Below, in pieces: positions 8,748 through 17,570 of a stretch of DNA of 64,000 nt (within the stretch, counting starts at the first letter, position 1; each line of letters starts with the position of its first letter). The notes beneath the pieces were generated by a model. It had not been told where the DNA came from. It made no database searches and saw only the letters and a list, made by a program, of their open reading frames with translations. A program made the translations under genes and the position numbers. Source of the DNA: Streptomyces flaveolus (GTDB taxonomy: Bacteria; Actinomycetota; Actinomycetes; Streptomycetales; Streptomycetaceae); the NCBI RefSeq assembly GCF_000716535.1, contig NZ_JNWV01000028.1, positions 1 through 64,000 on the forward strand, in the 5' to 3' direction.

Positions 8748-10979
8748 TCAGGCCCGCTCGACGGCTGCGAGCGCCTGGGCGGGGGCCGGTGCGTGGGAAC
8801 GCTCTGCGAACGGCACGAAGGGAAGCGGCTCCGTCTCGCCGAGGAAGACGCGGCGCACCACACGTTCGGCGGCACGTCCGTCGTCGAACTCGCAGAACCG
8901 ACGGCGGAAGGCGTCGCGGCGCGCGGCCGCTTCCTCCCCGCGGTACTCGTCCGATCCGAGCAGGTGGATCAGTTCGGCCTGCGAGGTGGCCACCGCGCCC
9001 GGCGACTCCTGGAGCAGGTTGAAGTAGGTGCCGCGCACGGCGGAGTAGATGTCCCAGTCGGGCGCGTAGATGATGATCGGCCGGTCCAGGACTGCGTAGT
9101 CGAACATCGCGGAGGAGTAGTCCGTGATCAGCGCGTCGGCCGCGAGGTACAGCTCCTCCACCCGGGGGTGCCCCGACACGTCGACGATCCGCCCGCTGCG
9201 GCGCAGCTCGGCCACGTGGGCCGAGCCGCCGTAGAAGTAGTGGCCGCGCACCAGCACGGTCACGTCCGGTCCCAGCTCGTCGGCGAGGCGGGCGAGGTCG
9301 AGACTCGGCACGAAGCCGGGCTGGTACTCGCGGTGCGTGGGCATGTACAGGAACACCCTGGCGCCGTCGGCGAGCCCCAGTGCCGCGCGGGCCCGGCGGA
9401 CGTCCTCCGCCGTGCCGTTGACGAGGACGTCGTTGCGGGGGTAGCCGGTCTCCAGCGAGACGTAGGAGCACGGGTAGACCCGCTCCCAGACGGCGGTGGA
9501 GAAGCGGTTGGAGCTGACGCTGAAGTCCCAGCGGTCGCAGCGCTCCAGGAGCTTGTCGAAGTCCATGTCCGTCGAGGCGGGGTACTTGCGCTGGTCGAGG
9601 CCCATGGTCTTCAGCGGGGTGCCGTGGTGGGTCTGCAGATGGATCTGACCCTCGCGCTTGACCACGCTGTCGGCGAAGTTCACGTTGTTGACCAGGTACT
9701 TGGCCCGCGCGAGCGCGGCCCAGTACTCCTTGGAGCCGACCCGGACGTAACTCACGCCCTTGGGCACCCGGTCCACCGCGTCGGGCCGGACCGCCCAGAC
9801 CCGGCGGACGTGCGGGGCGAGCCGGGCCAGTTCGGCGTCGATGGCGGCCGGGTTGCAGGAGACGCTGCGGCTCCAGTAGGCGGAGAAGAGCGCCAGGTTC
9901 TCGTCCAGCGGCAGCCGGAGCTGCGACTGGTAGTAGACGCCCATCGCGCTGCGCTTGGACCGGTTGACGGCCGTACGGGTGCGGGTCCTGACCGCCTTGC
10001 GGAGCTTCACGGCGGCGGTGGCACCGGCCATCGCGGCGTACGCGTCCTTCTCCAGCATCGCGTACTTGTGGCCGCGGCCGCCGCCCGGCCGCTGGAAGCC
10101 CTCGGGGAGCCGCGCGCGGTAGTCGGCGGAGGCGCGGTGGAAGAACTCCGCCCGCGCGTCGGCCGGCAGCCGGTCGGGCCGGTCCAGGATGGTCAGGAAG
10201 TGGTCGACCATCTTGCGGAACAGCGGTGCGCGCCACTGCGCGAACTGGGGGTGGGCGTCGACGTAGTCGAAGACCCGGCGGTACTGGTCGAAGACGTCGA
10301 AGTGCTTGCGGCTGACCGTCTTCAGGATGTTGCCGCCCTCGCGGCGCTGGCGGTACATCACGCAGACCCGGTTCAGCACCGCGATGCGCTCGGCACTGAT
10401 CATGGAGCAGAACGTCCAGGGGGCGTCCTCGTAGTAGCCGGGCGGGAAGGTCAGTTCGTGACGGAGGACGAAGTCCCGGCGGTAGGCCTTGTTCCAGACG
10501 ATCTGCAGCAGGTCCAGCAGCTGCGGCCGTTCGGCGAGAGGGAAGGCCTCCGGACCGTCGGGCTGGAGCAGCTCGGCGCGCTGGTTGGGGCGGACCCGGC
10601 CGTCCCAGTAGCTGCGGGCGTAGTCGTAGACGAGGATCTCGGGGTCCCCGGCGGCTTCCAGCCGCTCGGCTATCGCGCGCAGCGCGCCCTCGGTCAAAGT
10701 GTCGTCACTGTCCAGGAAGAGTACGTAATCGCCCTGAACCTTCTCCATGCCCGCATTGCGCGCACGCCCCAGACCCACGTTTTCCGTGAGGTGAATCACG
10801 TGAATGCGCGCGTCCCGCTCCGCGTATTCATCGAGAATGGCGCCCGAGCCGTCCGGTGAGCAGTCGTCGACCGCGATGACCTCGAAGTCCGTGTAGTCCT
10901 GCCCGAGCACCGAGTCCAGGCACTCGGTGAGGTAGCCCTGCACCTTGTAGACAGGGATGACGAGAGAGAGTCTGGGCAT
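8748..10979 (-). CDS. Bifunctional GT2 glycosyltransferase / TagF-like polyol-phosphate transferase (short form)
   Basis: 743 residues, paralogous to the downstream gene but without its 400-residue central insert. The N-terminal GT2 domain has LSLVIPVYKVQGYL, DDCSPDGS and FLDSDDT. A basic linker near 335-350 (KLRKAVRTRTRTAVNRSKR) may touch membrane lipid. The C-terminal TagF domain has HLQTHHGTPLKTMG, MPTHREY, VRGHYF and TDYSSAMFDYA. It is probably the first gene of a two-gene operon, with a regulatory region of about 330 bp shared with the divergent epimerase gene. In S. coelicolor, from memory, similar genes (around SCO2589-SCO2592) belong to a locus tied to spore-wall glycopolymer. Confidence 0.88.
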   Translation of the reverse strand: MPRLSLVIPVYKVQGYLTECLDSVLGQDYTDFEVIAVDDCSPDGSGAILDEYAERDARIHVIHLTENVGLGRARNAGMEKVQGDYVLFLDSDDTLTEGALRAIAERLEAAGDPEILVYDYARSYWDGRVRPNQRAELLQPDGPEAFPLAERPQLLDLLQIVWNKAYRRDFVLRHELTFPPGYYEDAPWTFCSMISAERIAVLNRVCVMYRQRREGGNILKTVSRKHFDVFDQYRRVFDYVDAHPQFAQWRAPLFRKMVDHFLTILDRPDRLPADARAEFFHRASADYRARLPEGFQRPGGGRGHKYAMLEKDAYAAMAGATAAVKLRKAVRTRTRTAVNRSKRSAMGVYYQSQLRLPLDENLALFSAYWSRSVSCNPAAIDAELARLAPHVRRVWAVRPDAVDRVPKGVSYVRVGSKEYWAALARAKYLVNNVNFADSVVKREGQIHLQTHHGTPLKTMGLDQRKYPASTDMDFDKLLERCDRWDFSVSSNRFSTAVWERVYPCSYVSLETGYPRNDVLVNGTAEDVRRARAALGLADGARVFLYMPTHREYQPGFVPSLDLARLADELGPDVTVLVRGHYFYGGSAHVAELRRSGRIVDVSGHPRVEELYLAADALITDYSSAMFDYAVLDRPIIIYAPDWDIYSAVRGTYFNLLQESPGAVATSQAELIHLLGSDEYRGEEAAARRDAFRRRFCEFDDGRAAERVVRRVFLGETEPLPFVPFAERSHAPAPAQALAAVERA

Positions 10980-11313
10980 CCTTACAACCTGTTCCGAGAC
11001 TGATCACGAGAGCGTGGGCCGAGGCCAGAGCACGCTCCGCCCGCCGGCGGCGCAGCGCGCCGTCGCATCAGAGTAAAGGATTCACTTGATGTTTCCGTGA
11101 GCAAGGTAGCGGGGCGGTCGGGGCGCGGAACAGCCGCGGAGGCCGGACCTTTACTTGCTCGGGACATTGTCCCATCCGGACCGGTGGGCGAACTCCACCC
11201 CGCGTCACCTCACCGGGTTTTTTGCCGTAGTTGTCCGAAATTACCCGACTCGATTTTCCGTAGTCCATGAACGAGTCTGCTCTCCTACCGACACAGACCG
11301 AGGAGGCACGGGA
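10980..11313. promoter_or_regulatory. Divergent intergenic region between the fusion operon and the epimerase gene
   Basis: About 330 bp without a gene and less GC-rich than its surroundings. On the minus strand TACTCT (11075-11070) is a plausible -10. Two inverted pairs frame the middle: AGTAAAGG (11072-11079) with CCTTTACT (11148-11155), and GAGCAAG (around 11099) with CTTGCTC (around 11154). They could be operator halves. An AGGAGG-type ribosome site serves the epimerase ATG. No -35 is convincing on either strand. Confidence 0.35.
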
Positions 11314-12285
11314 ATGAGCTGGCTGGTCACGGGCGGCGCCGGGTACATCGGTGCGCATGTGGTGCGCGCCATGACGGAGAACGGCGAGCACGTGGTCGTC
11401 TACGACGACCTGTCGACCGGCAGTGCCGACCGGGTGCCCGGCGATGTCCCGCTGGTCGTGGGCAGCGTGCTGGACCAGGCCCTCCTGGAGCGGACGATTC
11501 GTGACCATGCCGTGACCGGTGTGGTGCACATCGCCGCCAAGAAGCAGGTGGGGGAGTCGGTGGAGCGCCCTCTCCACTACTACCGCGAGAACGTCACCGG
11601 TCTGCAGACGCTGCTGGAGGCGATGGCGGCCACCGGTGTCGGCCGGATCGTCTTCTCCTCGTCCGCCGCCGTCTACGGCATGCCGGACGTCGACCTCGTG
11701 ACCGAGGACACCCCCTGCGTCCCCATGAGCCCGTACGGCGAGACGAAGCTGGTCGGCGAGTGGCTGATCGCCGCGGCGGCCAAGGCCCACGGCATCCGGG
11801 CCGTGTCCCTGCGGTACTTCAACGTGGCCGGTGCCGCCGCCCCGGAGCTGTCCGACGCGGGTGTCTTCAACCTCATCCCCATGGTGTTCGAGCGGCTGGA
11901 GGCCGGCGAGGCACCGCGGATCTTCGGCGACGACTACGCCACCCCGGACGGCACCTGCGTACGTGACTACATTCACGTCCAGGACATCGCCTCCGCCCAC
12001 CAGGCGGCCGCGGCACGGCTGCGGGACGCCCCGGAGGGGACCTCGCTCGTCCTCAACATCGGCCGGGGCGAGGGCAGCTCGGTCCGGGAGATGGTGGACC
12101 GCATCCTGAAGGTGACCGGCAACGAGCGGCTGACGCCCGAGGTGACCGACCGCCGCCCCGGGGACCCGGCGCGGGTGGTCGCCTCCGCGGACCGCATCCA
12201 CGCGGAACTGGGCTGGACCGCCCGTCTCGGCCTGGACGACATGATCGAGTCCGCGTGGCTGGGGTGGCGCCACCGGCACGCCTGA
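11314..12285 (+). CDS. galE: UDP-glucose 4-epimerase family NAD-dependent epimerase
   Basis: 323 residues of the extended short-chain dehydrogenase family. It has the Rossmann motif TGGAGYIG near 6-13, SSSAAVYG near 115, the catalytic YGETK (YxxxK) near 141, and RYFNVAGA, as in GalE. It interconverts UDP-glucose and UDP-galactose, or the N-acetyl forms. The ATG at 11314 is chosen because AGGAGG lies 7-12 bp upstream. It is transcribed divergently from the GT2-TagF operon, so supply of a UDP-sugar for a wall glycopolymer is a reasonable inference. Substrate specificity cannot be told from sequence. Confidence 0.88.
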   Translation: MSWLVTGGAGYIGAHVVRAMTENGEHVVVYDDLSTGSADRVPGDVPLVVGSVLDQALLERTIRDHAVTGVVHIAAKKQVGESVERPLHYYRENVTGLQTLLEAMAATGVGRIVFSSSAAVYGMPDVDLVTEDTPCVPMSPYGETKLVGEWLIAAAAKAHGIRAVSLRYFNVAGAAAPELSDAGVFNLIPMVFERLEAGEAPRIFGDDYATPDGTCVRDYIHVQDIASAHQAAAARLRDAPEGTSLVLNIGRGEGSSVREMVDRILKVTGNERLTPEVTDRRPGDPARVVASADRIHAELGWTARLGLDDMIESAWLGWRHRHA

Positions 12286-12346
12286 CCGGCCCGCCGCGGA
12301 GGCGGGCGCCGGCCGCGGCCCGGCTCTCGCCGGCTCACTCCTCGCC

Positions 12347-12371
12347 CAGGGCGCGGGCCGACCGCGCCCTG
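12347..12371. terminator. Hairpin between convergent epimerase and transpeptidase genes
   Basis: CAGGGCGCGG (12347-12356) and CCGCGCCCTG (12362-12371) form a perfect 10-bp stem with a 5-nt loop between two convergent genes. There is no T tract on either side. Confidence 0.6.
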
Positions 12372-12379
12372 ATGCCCCC

Positions 12380-13108
12380 TCAGGCCTTCAGCTCGGCCTT
12401 GTCGCCCATCACCACGACGGGGTGCAGCCGGGGATCGAGGGTGCGCAGCAGGTACCGCATCGACGACTCGGACTGGCTCACGCACGCCGAAGTGCCGCTG
12501 CCGTGGTCCATGTGCAGCCAGATGCTGCCGCCCTTCGACTGGCCCTGCGGCCGGGTCGGGTCGTTGGGCGAGGTGCCCTTGACGCGGTTGTAGTCGATGG
12601 CTATGACGTAGTCGAAGTCGTGCCAGTACGCCTTCTTCCAGTAGTGGGGCGCCTGGAAGGACGCGGACCGGGTGTACGGCAGCTTCGTCCCCGGGGCGGC
12701 GAGGACGCCGCCCGCGTCGCTGAGCGTGAACACGCCCACGGGGCTGCGCAGATCGCCCTCGTGGTGGTCCGTCGTCCAGCCCTTCCGCCCGTTGTGCGCG
12801 GCCCAGGAGCGTTCCTGCTTCCAGACGGCGCCGTGCTTGGTGAAGAGGGCGACGGTCGAGTCGGGGGAGTTCTTCCCCGCGCCGTACACCGCGACCACCT
12901 GACGGGAGCCGGCCGGCACCTGCCCCCACAGCCGGTCCCCGATGCCGGGTACGCGCTTGAAGGCAGTCTTCCGCGGCTGCGTGTCGTCGGACCGGTCCCG
13001 TGGGGCGGCACTTTCGTGGTTCGAAGTACCGCACGCCGCCACCGACATCACCAGCAGCCCGCCGAGGACCCCGCCCGACGCCGCCCGTGTCCAACCTCTT
13101 CTCCGCAT
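12380..13108 (-). CDS. Secreted L,D-transpeptidase (YkuD-like) lipoprotein
   Basis: 242 residues. The N-terminus has arginines, a hydrophobic stretch and a lipobox-like VMSVAAC, so export and lipid anchoring are expected. The remainder resembles the YkuD/ErfK-like L,D-transpeptidase group: WLHMDHGSGTSACVS near 197-211 supplies a histidine and the probable nucleophile cysteine. The usual 'HGC.N' is only loosely kept, so activity needs testing. Such enzymes make 3-3 peptidoglycan cross-links or attach proteins. The start at 13108 is chosen to begin the signal peptide; 13117 is also possible, and neither has a clear ribosome site. Confidence 0.72.
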   Translation of the reverse strand: MRRRGWTRAASGGVLGGLLVMSVAACGTSNHESAAPRDRSDDTQPRKTAFKRVPGIGDRLWGQVPAGSRQVVAVYGAGKNSPDSTVALFTKHGAVWKQERSWAAHNGRKGWTTDHHEGDLRSPVGVFTLSDAGGVLAAPGTKLPYTRSASFQAPHYWKKAYWHDFDYVIAIDYNRVKGTSPNDPTRPQGQSKGGSIWLHMDHGSGTSACVSQSESSMRYLLRTLDPRLHPVVVMGDKAELKA

Positions 13109-13491
13109 GGGGTCCATGGTCGCAGACCGCCGCGAACGTGGCCGTACCGCCCTGGAGGTCCCCGAGGTGAAACCGCCGCCCAGGCACACCACTTGGGGCT
13201 CGCCGGGACGAGACCCGGACGAGGGTGTTGCCGTCCGGTGACACGGAGCCGTCCTTGCCGTACCGCGAGCCGCCCTGCTGGGGCGGAGGTGGCCGCCGCA
13301 GCGGGCGAGGCCCTGGAAGGCGGCCGGGACACCCTGAGGACGACGGTCCCGGCCCGGCGGACGCCCGCGGGTCCCGGCGCGGGACTGTCCGGCGGTTGAG
13401 CGGCGCGGGCACGCCACACCCGGCTTCCCGTAGATTGAGGACGCCGGGAAGCACGGTGCCGGAACGTGCACGTGAAGGAGACGGACCGCAG
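13109..13491. other. Intergenic stretch between the transpeptidase gene and proB
   Basis: About 380 bp between divergent genes. A GAAGGAG ribosome site lies 11 bp before the proB GTG. I see no convincing promoter pair; TAGATT near 13432 could be a -10 but lacks a spaced -35. On the minus strand 13185-13270 reads as a short open segment (GSRYGKDGSVSPDGNT...) that might be a gene remnant, but I could not assign it. Confidence 0.3.
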
Positions 13492-14619
13492 GTGGCAAGG
13501 GCAAGGCAGGCCGTGGGCGAGGCCCGCAGGATCGTCGTCAAGGTGGGCTCCTCCTCGCTGACCACCGCCGCGGGCGGCCTGGACGCCGACCGCGTCGACG
13601 CGCTGGTGGACGTCCTCGCCAAGATCCGCAGCGGCGGCGAGAAGGAGATCGTGCTGGTCTCCTCCGGCGCCATCGCCGCCGGCCTCGCCCCGCTCGGTCT
13701 GCGCCGCCGCCCCAAGGACCTCGCGCGCCAGCAGGCCGCCGCCAGCGTCGGCCAGGGCCTGCTCGTCGCCCGCTACACCGCCTCCTTCGCCCGCTACGGC
13801 GTCCGCGTCGGCCAAGTCCTGCTCACCAGCGACGACATGAGCCGCCGCGCCCATCACCGCAACGCCTCCCGCACCCTCGACCAGCTGCTCGCGATGGGTG
13901 CCTTCCCGATCGTCAACGAGAACGACACCGTCGCCACCGACGAGATCCGCTTCGGCGACAACGACCGCCTCGCCGCCCTCGTCGCCCACCTCGTCCACGC
14001 CGACCTGCTGGTCCTCCTCTCCGACGTCGACGGCGTCTACGACGGCGACCCCAGCCGGCCCGGCACCTCCCGGATCGCGGAGGTGAAGGGCCCGGAGGAC
14101 CTCGCCGGCGTCGAGATCGGCAGCGCGGGCAAGGCCGGCGTCGGCACCGGCGGGATGGTCACCAAGGTGGAGGCCGCCCGGATCGCCGCCGCCGCCGGCA
14201 TCCCGGTGGTCCTGACCAGCGCCGTCCACGCGGCCGAGGCCCTGGCCGGCGGCGACACCGGCACCTACTTCCACCCCACCGGCAAGCGCTCCGCCGAACG
14301 GCTCCTGTGGCTCCAGCACGCCTCCACCCCGCAGGGCGCCCTGATCCTGGACGACGGCGCGGTGGACGCGGTCGTCAAGCGGCGCACGTCGCTGCTGCCC
14401 GCCGGGATCGCCGCCGTCGAGGGCGAGTTCAGCGCGGGCGACCCCGTCGAGCTGCGGGACACCACGGGCCGCGCGGTGGCCCGGGGACTCGTCAACTTCG
14501 ACGCCAAGGAGATCCCCCGCCTGATCGGGCGTTCGACCCGCGAGCTGGCACGCGAGCTGGGCCCTGCGTACGAACGCGAGGTCGTACACAGGGACGACCT
14601 GGTCCTCCTGCATCCCTGA
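13492..14619 (+). CDS. proB: Glutamate 5-kinase
   Basis: 375 residues. It catalyses the first step of proline synthesis, phosphorylating glutamate. An amino-acid-kinase domain covers about 1-260, with VVKVGSSSLT and VSSGAIAAG at the start, NENDTVATDEIRFGDND in the middle and GVGTGGMVTKV. A C-terminal PUA domain (about 285-375) gives the long, E. coli-like form. The GTG start is chosen for the GAAGGAG site; earlier in-frame starts would add unrelated sequence. It lies 0.9 kb upstream of proA with one small gene between, a usual Streptomyces arrangement. Confidence 0.97.
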   Translation: MARARQAVGEARRIVVKVGSSSLTTAAGGLDADRVDALVDVLAKIRSGGEKEIVLVSSGAIAAGLAPLGLRRRPKDLARQQAAASVGQGLLVARYTASFARYGVRVGQVLLTSDDMSRRAHHRNASRTLDQLLAMGAFPIVNENDTVATDEIRFGDNDRLAALVAHLVHADLLVLLSDVDGVYDGDPSRPGTSRIAEVKGPEDLAGVEIGSAGKAGVGTGGMVTKVEAARIAAAAGIPVVLTSAVHAAEALAGGDTGTYFHPTGKRSAERLLWLQHASTPQGALILDDGAVDAVVKRRTSLLPAGIAAVEGEFSAGDPVELRDTTGRAVARGLVNFDAKEIPRLIGRSTRELARELGPAYEREVVHRDDLVLLHP

Positions 14620-14650
14620 AGCTTGCGGAACCGCTCGTAAAACGGGGCGT

Positions 14651-14680
14651 ACGGAACGACCCCGGTGGGGGACGTTCCGT
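14651..14680 (+). promoter_or_regulatory. Inverted repeat between proB and the small proline-cluster gene
   Basis: ACGGAACG (14651-14658) and CGTTCCGT (14673-14680) are perfect inverted halves, with an inner CCCC/GGGG pair. It may be a terminator of proB without a T tract, or an operator for the downstream small gene. Confidence 0.45.
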
Positions 14681-14815
14681 AAAACCACCACGCGGAGCCC
14701 TGCGGCCTGCTCAACTTTGTCTGGGGGACATGTTGAAGGGACGGGGTTCCGTCAAGGGGCCGAGCGAGCCATACGAGCATGCGAGCCGTGCGAGCCATGC
14801 GTGAAGGAGGCCGTC

Positions 14816-15241
14816 GTGAGACGAGTGCGCCCGGGGGCGGCGTCCCGCGGTGCTCTGACGAGCGTCGCGGCCGGGGACACCTATGAGGAGCCCAAGGACC
14901 TGCCCAGGCTGTGGCACGTCACCCTCAGCGTCTCCGGGGAGAAGGTCGCCCTGCCCGAACTGCGGCGGGCCCTGGAACAGCTCGCCCACGACCACCCCTT
15001 CCTGCTGACCAGCAGATACGCGACCGACCACGCCGAGATCCGGTACTGGGAAGAGGCCCGCGACCTGCACGACGCCGCCGCCGTGGCACTGCGCCTGTGG
15101 GGCGAGCACCGGCAGAGCGCCGGCCTGCCGCCCTGGGAGATCGTCGGCCTGGAGGTCATCGACCGCGAGACCTACCACCACCGCATCGCCGAGGGCTACG
15201 GCCCCGCCCCGGCGACACCGGTGGGGGTGCATCCGTTCTGA
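14816..15241 (+). CDS. Conserved hypothetical protein between proB and proA
   Basis: 141 residues, soluble, no signal or membrane segment. The GTG start at 14816 is fixed by an AAGGAGG site 5 bp upstream. The body (YEEPKDLPRLWHVTLSVSGE, then LRRALEQLAHDHPFLLTSRY) looks like a small alpha/beta domain, possibly ferredoxin-like. I do not know a function. As far as I recall, a homologue occupies the same place between proB and proA in other Streptomyces, suggesting conserved linkage to proline synthesis rather than a recent arrival. Confidence 0.75.
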   Translation: MRRVRPGAASRGALTSVAAGDTYEEPKDLPRLWHVTLSVSGEKVALPELRRALEQLAHDHPFLLTSRYATDHAEIRYWEEARDLHDAAAVALRLWGEHRQSAGLPPWEIVGLEVIDRETYHHRIAEGYGPAPATPVGVHPF

Positions 15242-15250
15242 GCGGGGCGG

Positions 15251-15350
15251 GGTGAGCCGGGGCCGGTGAACTGGGGCTGGTGATCCGGGGCCGGGTGAGC
15301 TGCGGTCGGTGAGCCGGGATCGGCGAGTCGGCGTCGGGCGAGCGGGGGCC
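15251..15350. repeat. Seven-unit degenerate 14-bp minisatellite
   Basis: Seven head-to-tail copies of a GGTGAGCCGGGGCC-like unit start at 15251, 15265, 15279, 15294, 15308, 15322 and 15337, with single-base spacers after units 3 and 6. The last two units begin GGCGAG. They fill the gap between the small gene and the proA promoter. Confidence 0.8.
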
Positions 15351-15448
15351 GAGCGGGCGCGCTGTGCCGGAGCGAGCGAGCGGGCCGGCCGTCCCCCGGC
15401 CGGGGAAGGTTCACCCCTTTTGGGGTGTCTCGGGGTGTGGGACGACCG

Positions 15449-15477
15449 CTGAACCGCCGCGCCCCTCGCACTACCCT
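15449..15477 (+). promoter_or_regulatory. proA promoter for a leaderless transcript
   Basis: CTGAAC (15449-15454), 17 bp, TACCCT (15472-15477). The proA ATG lies 6 bp after the -10 box, so transcription should begin at or next to the A of the start codon. No ribosome site is present, which agrees. Confidence 0.65.
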
Positions 15478-15483
15478 TCCCTC

Positions 15484-16770
15484 ATGACCACGCTCTCGCC
15501 GTACGACTCGATGTCCCCGGTCACCCAGGCCGCCTACCGGGCCAAGGCCGCCGCCGCCGACCTCGCGCCGCTCCCGCGCGCCGTGAAGGACGACGCGCTG
15601 CTCGCCATCGCCGACGCCCTGGAGGTCCGGACCGCCGAGATCGTCGAGGCCAACGCCAAGGACGTGGCCAAGGCACGGGAGAACGGCACCAGCGAGGCCA
15701 TCGTCGACCGGCTCACCCTCACCCCGGAGCGGGTCCGCGCCATCGCCTCCGACGTCCGTGACGTCGCGAAGCTGCCCGACCCGGTCGGCGAGGTCGTCCG
15801 CGGCTCCACCCTCCCCAACGGCATCGACCTGCGCCAGGTCCGCGTCCCGCTCGGCGTCGTCGGCATCATCTACGAGGCCCGCCCGAACGTCACCGTGGAC
15901 GCCGCCGCCCTCTGCCTCAAGTCCGGCAACGCCGTCCTGCTGCGTGGCTCGGCCTCCGCCTACGAGTCCAACGCCGCCCTCGTCCGGGTGATCCGCGACG
16001 CCGTCGGCGGCGCCGGGCTGCCCGCCGACGCCGTCCAGCTCGTGCCCGGCGAGAGCCGCGACTCCGTCCGCGAGCTGATGCGCGCCCGCGGCCTGGTCGA
16101 CGTCCTCATCCCGCGCGGCGGCGCCGCCCTGATCCAGACCGTGGTCAACGAGTCCACGGTCCCCGTGATCGAGACCGGCACCGGCAACTGCCACGTCTAC
16201 GTCGACGCCCAGGCCGACATCGACATGGCCATCGAGATCCTGATCAACTCCAAGGCCCAGCGGGTCAGCGTCTGCAACGCCGCCGAGACCCTCCTGGTCC
16301 ACCAGGACATCGCCCCCGAGTTCCTGCCGCGCGCCCTGGACGCCCTCGCCGAGGCCGGCGTCACCGTCCACGCCGACGAGCGGGTCATGGCCCACGCCAA
16401 GGACTCCAAGGCCACCGTGGTCGAGGCGACCGCCGAGGACTGGGAGACGGAGTACCTGTCCTACGACATCGCCGCGGCCGTGGTGGACTCCCTGGACAAG
16501 GCCGTCGAGCACATCCGGCTGTGGACCTCCGGCCACACCGAGGCCATCGTCACCACCTCCCAGCAGGCCGCCCGCCGCTTCACCCAGCTGGTCGACTCCA
16601 CCACCGTCGCCGTGAACGCCTCCACCCGCTTCACCGACGGCGGCCAGTTCGGCTTCGGCGCCGAGATCGGCATCTCCACGCAGAAGCTGCACGCCCGAGG
16701 CCCGATGGGCCTGCCGGAGCTGACCAGCACCAAGTACATCGTCACCGGCGACGGACACGTCCGCCGCTGA
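15484..16770 (+). CDS. proA: Gamma-glutamyl phosphate reductase
   Basis: 428 residues. It reduces glutamyl-5-phosphate to the semialdehyde with NADPH, the second step of proline synthesis. The aldehyde-dehydrogenase fold is complete: [17 protein letters not shown], the catalytic cysteine in [12 protein letters not shown] near 264, and the C-terminal [18 protein letters not shown]. The ATG at 15484 has no ribosome site but a -10 box 6 bp upstream, so I read it as leaderless. It works with proB upstream. Confidence 0.97.
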   Translation: MTTLSPYDSMSPVTQAAYRAKAAAADLAPLPRAVKDDALLAIADALEVRTAEIVEANAKDVAKARENGTSEAIVDRLTLTPERVRAIASDVRDVAKLPDPVGEVVRGSTLPNGIDLRQVRVPLGVVGIIYEARPNVTVDAAALCLKSGNAVLLRGSASAYESNAALVRVIRDAVGGAGLPADAVQLVPGESRDSVRELMRARGLVDVLIPRGGAALIQTVVNESTVPVIETGTGNCHVYVDAQADIDMAIEILINSKAQRVSVCNAAETLLVHQDIAPEFLPRALDALAEAGVTVHADERVMAHAKDSKATVVEATAEDWETEYLSYDIAAAVVDSLDKAVEHIRLWTSGHTEAIVTTSQQAARRFTQLVDSTTVAVNASTRFTDGGQFGFGAEIGISTQKLHARGPMGLPELTSTKYIVTGDGHVRR

Positions 16771-16912
16771 CGATCACCCGTCCGGCCGCGGGCCCGCTGT
16801 CCCGGGCCCCGTCCGCGAACCGTCCCGCGGCCCGGCCGGGAAGGCGTCTCACCAGGCAGACGAATTTCCATACCGTCTGCCCAAATTGACCCCCCAGGTC
16901 TACTCTGGATCC

Positions 16913-17482
16913 GTGCCGGAGGACGTGGGGGGCACGCCGTTCCCTGACGGCTGGGAGCCCGACGACGACCACGACCACGGGGTGTCGGACGAAGAGTTCG
17001 CCTCCGTGGTCTTCGACGAGGCCTTCGTGCAGGCAGCCACCTTCCACGAGCCCACCGCGGTGGAGCGCCTTCTGGCCGCCGCCCAGGCCAGGGCCGAGGC
17101 CTCCGAGGCGGAGGCCCGCCGCGCCCGCGCCCGCGGCGAGCGCTACGACGACGGCTACGGCCCCGAGGGCGCCGCATTCGGCCAAGATCACGACGACGAG
17201 CTGGACGACACCTACGCCCTCGGTGACCGCCACGGCCTCTTCGGCGCCTACGGCAAGCAGGTCCGCTGGCACCGTCCCGTTGCCTGGGTCCTCGCGGTCG
17301 TGATGGGCATCGGCATGGTCGCGCTGGCCTTCGCCGCCGTCTACCGGGGAGGCTCCTCGGGCACCCGCGACCGCGTCCCCGCCCCCGCCTCCACAGGCCT
17401 GGAACAGGGCAGCGCGTCCGCCCCGGGCTCCGCCACCGACCACTCCCGGCCGGCCGTCTCGGCCATCCCGCCCTCCCCCTGA
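16913..17482 (+). CDS. SCO2583/SCO2584 N-terminal-domain membrane protein (SCO2584-like)
   Basis: 189 residues. A cytoplasmic acidic N-terminus carries the motif SVVFDEAFVQAATFHEPTA (about 30-48). An alanine-, glutamate- and arginine-rich helix follows, then one membrane span near 124-145 (PVAWVLAVVMGIGMVALAF) and a short serine/proline-rich outer tail. The GTG start at 16913 lies 6 bp after TACTCT, so it is probably leaderless. The same N-terminal motif opens the next gene. From memory, the S. coelicolor homologue SCO2584 was placed in the spore-wall synthesising complex by interaction screens. No enzymatic domain is seen. Confidence 0.78.
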   Translation: MPEDVGGTPFPDGWEPDDDHDHGVSDEEFASVVFDEAFVQAATFHEPTAVERLLAAAQARAEASEAEARRARARGERYDDGYGPEGAAFGQDHDDELDDTYALGDRHGLFGAYGKQVRWHRPVAWVLAVVMGIGMVALAFAAVYRGGSSGTRDRVPAPASTGLEQGSASAPGSATDHSRPAVSAIPPSP

Positions 17483-17535
17483 GCGCCCCGCCCGCGCTTG
17501 GTGAGAACCTGTCAGAAGTTGTCGCCCAGCGGGGC

Positions 17536-17564
17536 GTTTACCCGGGGCTCAGGAGACCTACTCT
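17536..17564 (+). promoter_or_regulatory. Promoter of the second N-terminal-motif membrane protein gene
   Basis: GTTTAC (17536-17541), 17 bp, TACTCT (17559-17564); the ATG follows 6 bp later, implying a leaderless mRNA. The preceding paralogue has the same TACTCT at the same distance from its start. Confidence 0.6.
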
Positions 17565-17570
17565 GAAAGT

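Noticed and set aside
15251..15350. A CRISPR-like array
   Set aside because: Units are 14 bp, adjacent and degenerate with no spacers and no cas genes; it is a minisatellite.
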